Assembly (NCBI GenBank): GCA_002428495.1
Contig: DIWR01000016.1
Location: 1-6,481, forward strand
Length of the DNA stretch: 6,481 nucleotides
Direction of reading: 5' to 3'
From: Synergistaceae bacterium UBA6101
GTDB taxonomy: Bacteria; Synergistota; Synergistia; Synergistales; Synergistaceae
Of this stretch, positions 4,043-6,481 are shown in pieces (position 1 is the first letter of the stretch; every line of letters starts with the position of its first letter). The position numbers and the translations under genes are program-made. The notes under the pieces were generated by a model. That model did not search any database and was not told where the DNA came from. It worked only from the letters and a program-made list of their open reading frames with translations.

Positions 4043-5395
4043 TTAGAAGTAGAGCTCGTACTCCTGTGGTGTAGGGGCGTTGTAAACATACTCCGCCTCA
4101 GCCTTTTTTGCCTTTACCCAAAGTTCGATAAGCTTTTCCGTGAAGACAGGCGCAAGATATTCCCGATCCTTTTCAAGGCCCGCCAGGACTAAGTTGAGGT
4201 CAAGCGGAAATGTAAGTTCATCCTTTGCATCTTGTGACTGATAACCCAGCGCCACCGGGTCAAGACCCTTTATTATGCCGTCTGCTCCTGCAAGGACCAT
4301 AGCCGCGAGGAAGAAATAGATATTGGCAGAGGCGTCGCCGGTACGATATTCGATGCGGGTCTCTTTTTTGCTGACATATCCGGGGATCCTGACAGCAGCA
4401 GCACGGGAGCCTTTTGCAAAGGTCGCGCTCACCGGAGCCTCATAGCCGTGGACCAGGCGTCTGTAGCTGTTTGTGCTCGGGCATGCAAAAGCGAGGAGGC
4501 TTCCCGAGAGGCTGTGTTTGAGAATGCCTGCCGTGTAGGAGAGTCCGGCTTCCGAAAGGTTGAAAAGTGCCTTGCCTGGGAAAATGGATTTTCCTTTGTT
4601 TTCGAGGAACTGGTGCACGTGCATACCGTTTCCGGGCATTTTGTAAAGTGGCTTGGGCATAAAGGTGACGTAAAGCCCCATCTCTTCTGCTACCTGCCTG
4701 ATTATCCATTTGGCAAGGGAGACCTGGTCTCCTGCCTTGTCTATATCCATGAAATCAAGCTCAATCTCAAGCTGTGATATAGCTACTTCGTGATGGTGAT
4801 ATTTTACCGGGATCCCTGCAACTTCCATCAGGCTTACTGTCTCGTTCCGGAAATCCATGTATTTGTCCTCAGGGGGCATCCTGTGGTATGCCTTGTTCGG
4901 ATCGACCCTTGGCGCCACAGAGAAGCCCTCTCCCATGCCTTCCGATGACGTTACTCTGTAGTTTGCGTGGTCTGCCCCGGCGGAATATTCAACATCTTCA
5001 AAGACATAATATTCAAGTTCCACAAGGACCTTGGCGTTATCCGCCACACACATTTTTTTGATATACTCCTTCGTTTTCTTGACAATGTTTCTTGGGTACT
5101 GGTCAAATACTTCCCTCTCCGTTGAGACAACGTCGCAGAGAACATGCAGCATCCTGTAGTCTCCGCGTAATTCAAAGAAAGCTGTCGTCATGTCCGGAAT
5201 AGCGACCATGTCCGACTTGTTTACCTTGGCGTAGCCGTAGTTTGAAGCATCAAATCCTATCCCCGCATTGAGGACCTTTTCACTCGCATATGTCCTTGGA
5301 AGGGATACGCTTCGTATATTTCCATTGATGTCTACCATTAATAAGTTTACAAAATCTGCATCTTCCAGTCTTCCGTTGTAGCGCTCAAGCTGCAT
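4043..5395 (-). CDS. Type I glutamine synthetase, divergent
   Basis: The family joins glutamate and ammonia with ATP to make glutamine, as a dodecamer in the cytoplasm. The protein is 450 residues, close to the short GSI-alpha form. An N-terminal beta-grasp segment holds FDAS at 48-51 (usually FDGSS). Metal and substrate motifs are VELEYYVF (125-132, Glu126 and Glu128), HHEVAISQLEIE (201-212), GNGMHVHQ (255-262, His259), NSYRRLVHGYEAP (309-321, flap Glu319), SRAAAVRIPG (330-339) and RIEYRTGDASAN (347-358). Departures from typical GlnA include VAIS for VAPG, L for H before EIE, H for P in the RLVPGYEAP motif, and I for P after SAN. The NLY adenylylation motif is not seen. These changes leave open a gamma-glutamyl ligase acting on another amine. 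The ATG follows GGAGGG (5408-5403) at 7 bases. It is transcribed alone, convergent with metQ. Confidence 0.82.
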   Translation of the reverse strand: MQLERYNGRLEDADFVNLLMVDINGNIRSVSLPRTYASEKVLNAGIGFDASNYGYAKVNKSDMVAIPDMTTAFFELRGDYRMLHVLCDVVSTEREVFDQYPRNIVKKTKEYIKKMCVADNAKVLVELEYYVFEDVEYSAGADHANYRVTSSEGMGEGFSVAPRVDPNKAYHRMPPEDKYMDFRNETVSLMEVAGIPVKYHHHEVAISQLEIELDFMDIDKAGDQVSLAKWIIRQVAEEMGLYVTFMPKPLYKMPGNGMHVHQFLENKGKSIFPGKALFNLSEAGLSYTAGILKHSLSGSLLAFACPSTNSYRRLVHGYEAPVSATFAKGSRAAAVRIPGYVSKKETRIEYRTGDASANIYFFLAAMVLAGADGIIKGLDPVALGYQSQDAKDELTFPLDLNLVLAGLEKDREYLAPVFTEKLIELWVKAKKAEAEYVYNAPTPQEYELYF

Positions 5396-5438
5396 TCAAG
5401 ATCCCTCCGGAGGTAGGCTTTGGATTCAGTCCCGTCTA

Positions 5439-5468
5439 TTGTATAAATGGGGTAACTGGAAGTATATC
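5439..5468 (+). promoter_or_regulatory. Possible rightward promoter before the Trp-type leader ORF
   Basis: TTGTAT (5439-5444) and TATATC (5463-5468) with an 18-base spacer each match four of six consensus positions. An alternative is TTGGAT (5420-5425) with TATAAA (5442-5447), 16 bases apart. Either would start transcription upstream of the 8-codon ORF at 5496. The first overlaps the leftward glutamine synthetase -10, so the two promoters could compete. Confidence 0.35.
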
Positions 5469-5469
5469 A
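5461..5469 (-). promoter_or_regulatory. Probable extended -10 promoter of the glutamine synthetase gene
   Basis: On the minus strand TGATATACT (5469-5461) is an extended -10 with a 5 of 6 hexamer. No good -35 is found at the usual distance (TTCCTT-like), which is tolerated by extended -10 promoters. The start site would fall near 5454, giving a 5' leader of about 60 bases. It overlaps a possible rightward -10 on the other strand. Confidence 0.45.
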
Positions 5470-5495
5470 CGTAGCGAAAAATAAGGAAGAATAAA

Positions 5496-5522
5496 ATGAG
5501 CTTTTGGGAATGGGTCCGGTGA
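5496..5522 (+). CDS. Candidate tryptophan leader peptide (8 codons)
   Basis: An ATG at 5496 follows TAAGGAAG (5482-5489), with the GGA core 8 bases away. The peptide is MSFWEWVR and stops at TGA 5520-5522. Two of eight codons are Trp (5505-5507 and 5511-5513). A strong terminator follows 54 bases later with no other gene before it, as in a trp-type leader. The first Trp codon lies in a 9-base stretch, CTTTTGGGA (5501-5509), that can pair with TTTCAAAAG (5567-5575) next to the terminator stem. Unlike the methionine leader, I see no upstream segment able to pair well with the terminator 5' arm. The call rests on codon content and layout and could be chance. Confidence 0.42.
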   Translation: MSFWEWVR

Positions 5523-5575
5523 CCGATCATTGATACAAAGGAAACTTAAGATTGAGAAAGTGAGAATTTCAAAAG

Positions 5576-5618
5576 AAAAAGAGAGCAGGCGCCCTCAAGA
5601 AGCCTGCTCTCTTTTTTT
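5576..5618. terminator. Orphan terminator behind the Trp-type leader ORF
   Basis: GAGAGCAGGC (5581-5590) pairs with GCCTGCTCTC (5602-5611), ten perfect pairs with an 11-base loop. The stem is extended by A5 (5576-5580) with T from the seven-T run (5612-5618). On the plus strand no full gene lies upstream within the 180 bases back to the divergent glutamine synthetase start, so it would act as an attenuator of the leader transcript. On the minus strand it could instead end a leftward transcript from the right. The group II intron begins two bases after the T-run. Confidence 0.88.
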
Positions 5619-5620
5619 CA

Positions 5621-6481
5621 GTGCGCCCGACATGTGCGCAGGCTAGACGGTGAGAGACCGTTACAGGCTTTGCAGTGGGAACTGTCAGCCGAAGGCAAGG
5701 GTGTCCATCGCGAGGTGGAATCTGAAGGAAGCCGGAGGCAAACCCTCGGTCCGACGAACAGAAACCGCATATAAGGCATAGTTGGGACGGATGAGTCTGC
5801 TGAACAAGACAAAGTCCAACACTGCACGGATCCCATGGTGTAAATGCGGCGGATAGATGAGGGGAAAGTCTGTGTACTTACTCGGGGAGATCTTGAGGTC
5901 GGTCGGGGAGAAAAAAAAAAACTCTCCCAACAACCCATGCGGCGACGTATGGCTGAACCTCAAGAAGTCAGCAGAAGTCATAGTACTCACTGAATCAGTG
6001 AGGAAGGACCGAACGGCAACAAACTTCTCAAGCGAAGGAAGGTGGGGCAATACATAGAAAGCAGAAAACTGTGAAAACAGACTATTCATGCGAGGACAGG
6101 CCGGAAGCCGAAAGTAACATGAAAGTGCCGAGTATTGTCCACACGGAGACCGCAAGGGAAGAAAGCGCAGAGACGCTGCTCGAACGTATCCTCAGCAGAA
6201 CCAACATGGCAGAGGCATACAAAAGAGTAGTAAAGAACCACGGTTCATCAGGAATAGACAAAATGACAGTGGAAGCAATGTATGCACACCTGAAAGAGCA
6301 CTATGCAGAACTGGTGCGGAGCATAAGCAAAGGGAACTACAAACCGGAACCTGTAAAACGAGTAAACATCCCGAAACCGGACGGAGGACAAAGGAAACTT
6401 GGAATACCAACGGCAATAGACCGCATGGTACAGCAAGCCATATCCCAAATCCTAATGCCCATCTTCGAAAAGAAATTCTCG
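5621..6481 (+). mobile_element. Group IIC intron, 5' part (runs off the right edge)
   Basis: The intron begins GTGCGCCCGACATG at 5621, a standard group II GUGYG 5' end. Its domain I closely resembles the Oceanobacillus iheyensis class C intron as I recall it: GGTGAGAGACC (5650-5660), AAGGGTGTCC, GGAATCTGAAGGAAGC, CATATAAGGCA, and GGATGAGTCTGC near 5789. AGAAGTCAGCAGAAGTCATAGTAC with the CTCACTG/CAGTGAG hairpin (5986-6002) and GGAAGGACCGAAC fits domain III. The loop TGAA (5801-5804), at the EBS1 position of that intron, is exactly complementary to TTCA (5617-5620), the last exon bases, which supports the 5' splice site. Insertion directly behind a terminator hairpin is the hallmark of class C. 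Domains V and VI and the 3' end are outside the window. Confidence 0.9.
6119..6481 (+). CDS. ltrA: Group II intron reverse transcriptase/maturase, N-terminal part
   Basis: The frame is open from an ATG at 6119 to the window edge (121 codons). It shows the RT0 region LLERILSRTNMAEAYKRVV (20-38) and GSSGIDKM (42-49), then RT1/RT2: YKPEPVKRVNIPKPDGG (74-90), RKLGIPTAIDRMVQQAI (92-108) and PIFEKKFS (114-121). Full proteins are around 420 residues; the catalytic YADD, the maturase domain and any endonuclease lie outside. Class C enzymes usually lack the endonuclease domain. The start is uncertain: no good Shine-Dalgarno precedes 6119, and the frame also continues upstream to a GTG at 6071 giving the DYSCEDRPEAE stretch. 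The protein assists splicing and copies the intron into new sites. No frame break is visible in the part shown. Confidence 0.9.
   Translation, partial: MKVPSIVHTETAREESAETLLERILSRTNMAEAYKRVVKNHGSSGIDKMTVEAMYAHLKEHYAELVRSISKGNYKPEPVKRVNIPKPDGGQRKLGIPTAIDRMVQQAISQILMPIFEKKFS

Noticed and set aside
4448..4777. Plus-strand frame of 109 codons inside the glutamine synthetase gene.
   Set aside because: It is antisense to a conserved active-site region, and no motif is recognised in its translation.
5048..5061. ATTTTTTTGATATA, similar to the operator half-site.
   Set aside because: It lies inside the glutamine synthetase coding sequence (encoding a Tyr-Ile-Lys-Lys stretch), lacks a partner arm and is best explained by codons.
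5618..6155. Minus-strand frames over the intron (5618-5938, 5685-6155) and a plus-strand frame at 5857-6057.
   Set aside because: This stretch is structured intron RNA (domains I-III); open frames arise there by chance and have no recognisable protein features.

Overview
The window reads like the chromosome of an anaerobic, amino-acid-using diderm bacterium. My best guess is Synergistota: a YheO/DauR-type regulator lies beside a methionine ABC transporter whose binding protein has a type I signal peptide and no lipobox. That assignment is an inference from gene content and needs a homology search.

Layout. (1) Bases 1-228 hold no complete gene. A strong leftward ribosome binding site sits at the left edge, so a leftward gene probably starts just outside the window. 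Behind it is a perfect 13-bp inverted repeat that looks like an operator. (2) 229-987 (-) is a PAS plus helix-turn-helix regulator of the YheO/DauR family; a copy of the same half-site lies upstream of it. (3) 1003-1424 is the control region of a rightward methionine transporter operon. It holds a 15-bp tandem repeat, a near-consensus extended -10 promoter, a 27-codon leader ORF with the run Met-Met-Met-Cys-Met, and a strong terminator that overlaps a well-formed alternative (antiterminator) hairpin. (4) 1425-3956 (+) is metN-metI-metQ, with a 32-codon small ORF between metI and metQ. A bidirectional terminator follows. (5) 4043-5395 (-) is a divergent type I glutamine synthetase. (6) 5396-5620 is a divergent control region: an 8-codon ORF with two Trp codons, a good ribosome binding site and an orphan terminator, resembling a tryptophan leader. 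(7) From 5621 to the right edge runs the 5' part of a group IIC intron, inserted directly behind that terminator, with the start of its reverse-transcriptase ORF.

How the parts work together. The most notable signal is an apparent ribosome-mediated attenuator for methionine in front of metNIQ. Scarce charged Met-tRNA would stall the leader ribosome on the Met run, let segment 2 pair with segment 3, and allow read-through into the transporter genes. Methionine uptake is usually known to be controlled by SAM riboswitches, T-boxes or MetJ, none of which is visible here. A second, weaker candidate (Trp) sits at 5496-5618, and a group II intron now separates it from whatever gene it controlled. 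All structures were paired by eye; no folding energies or database searches were run.
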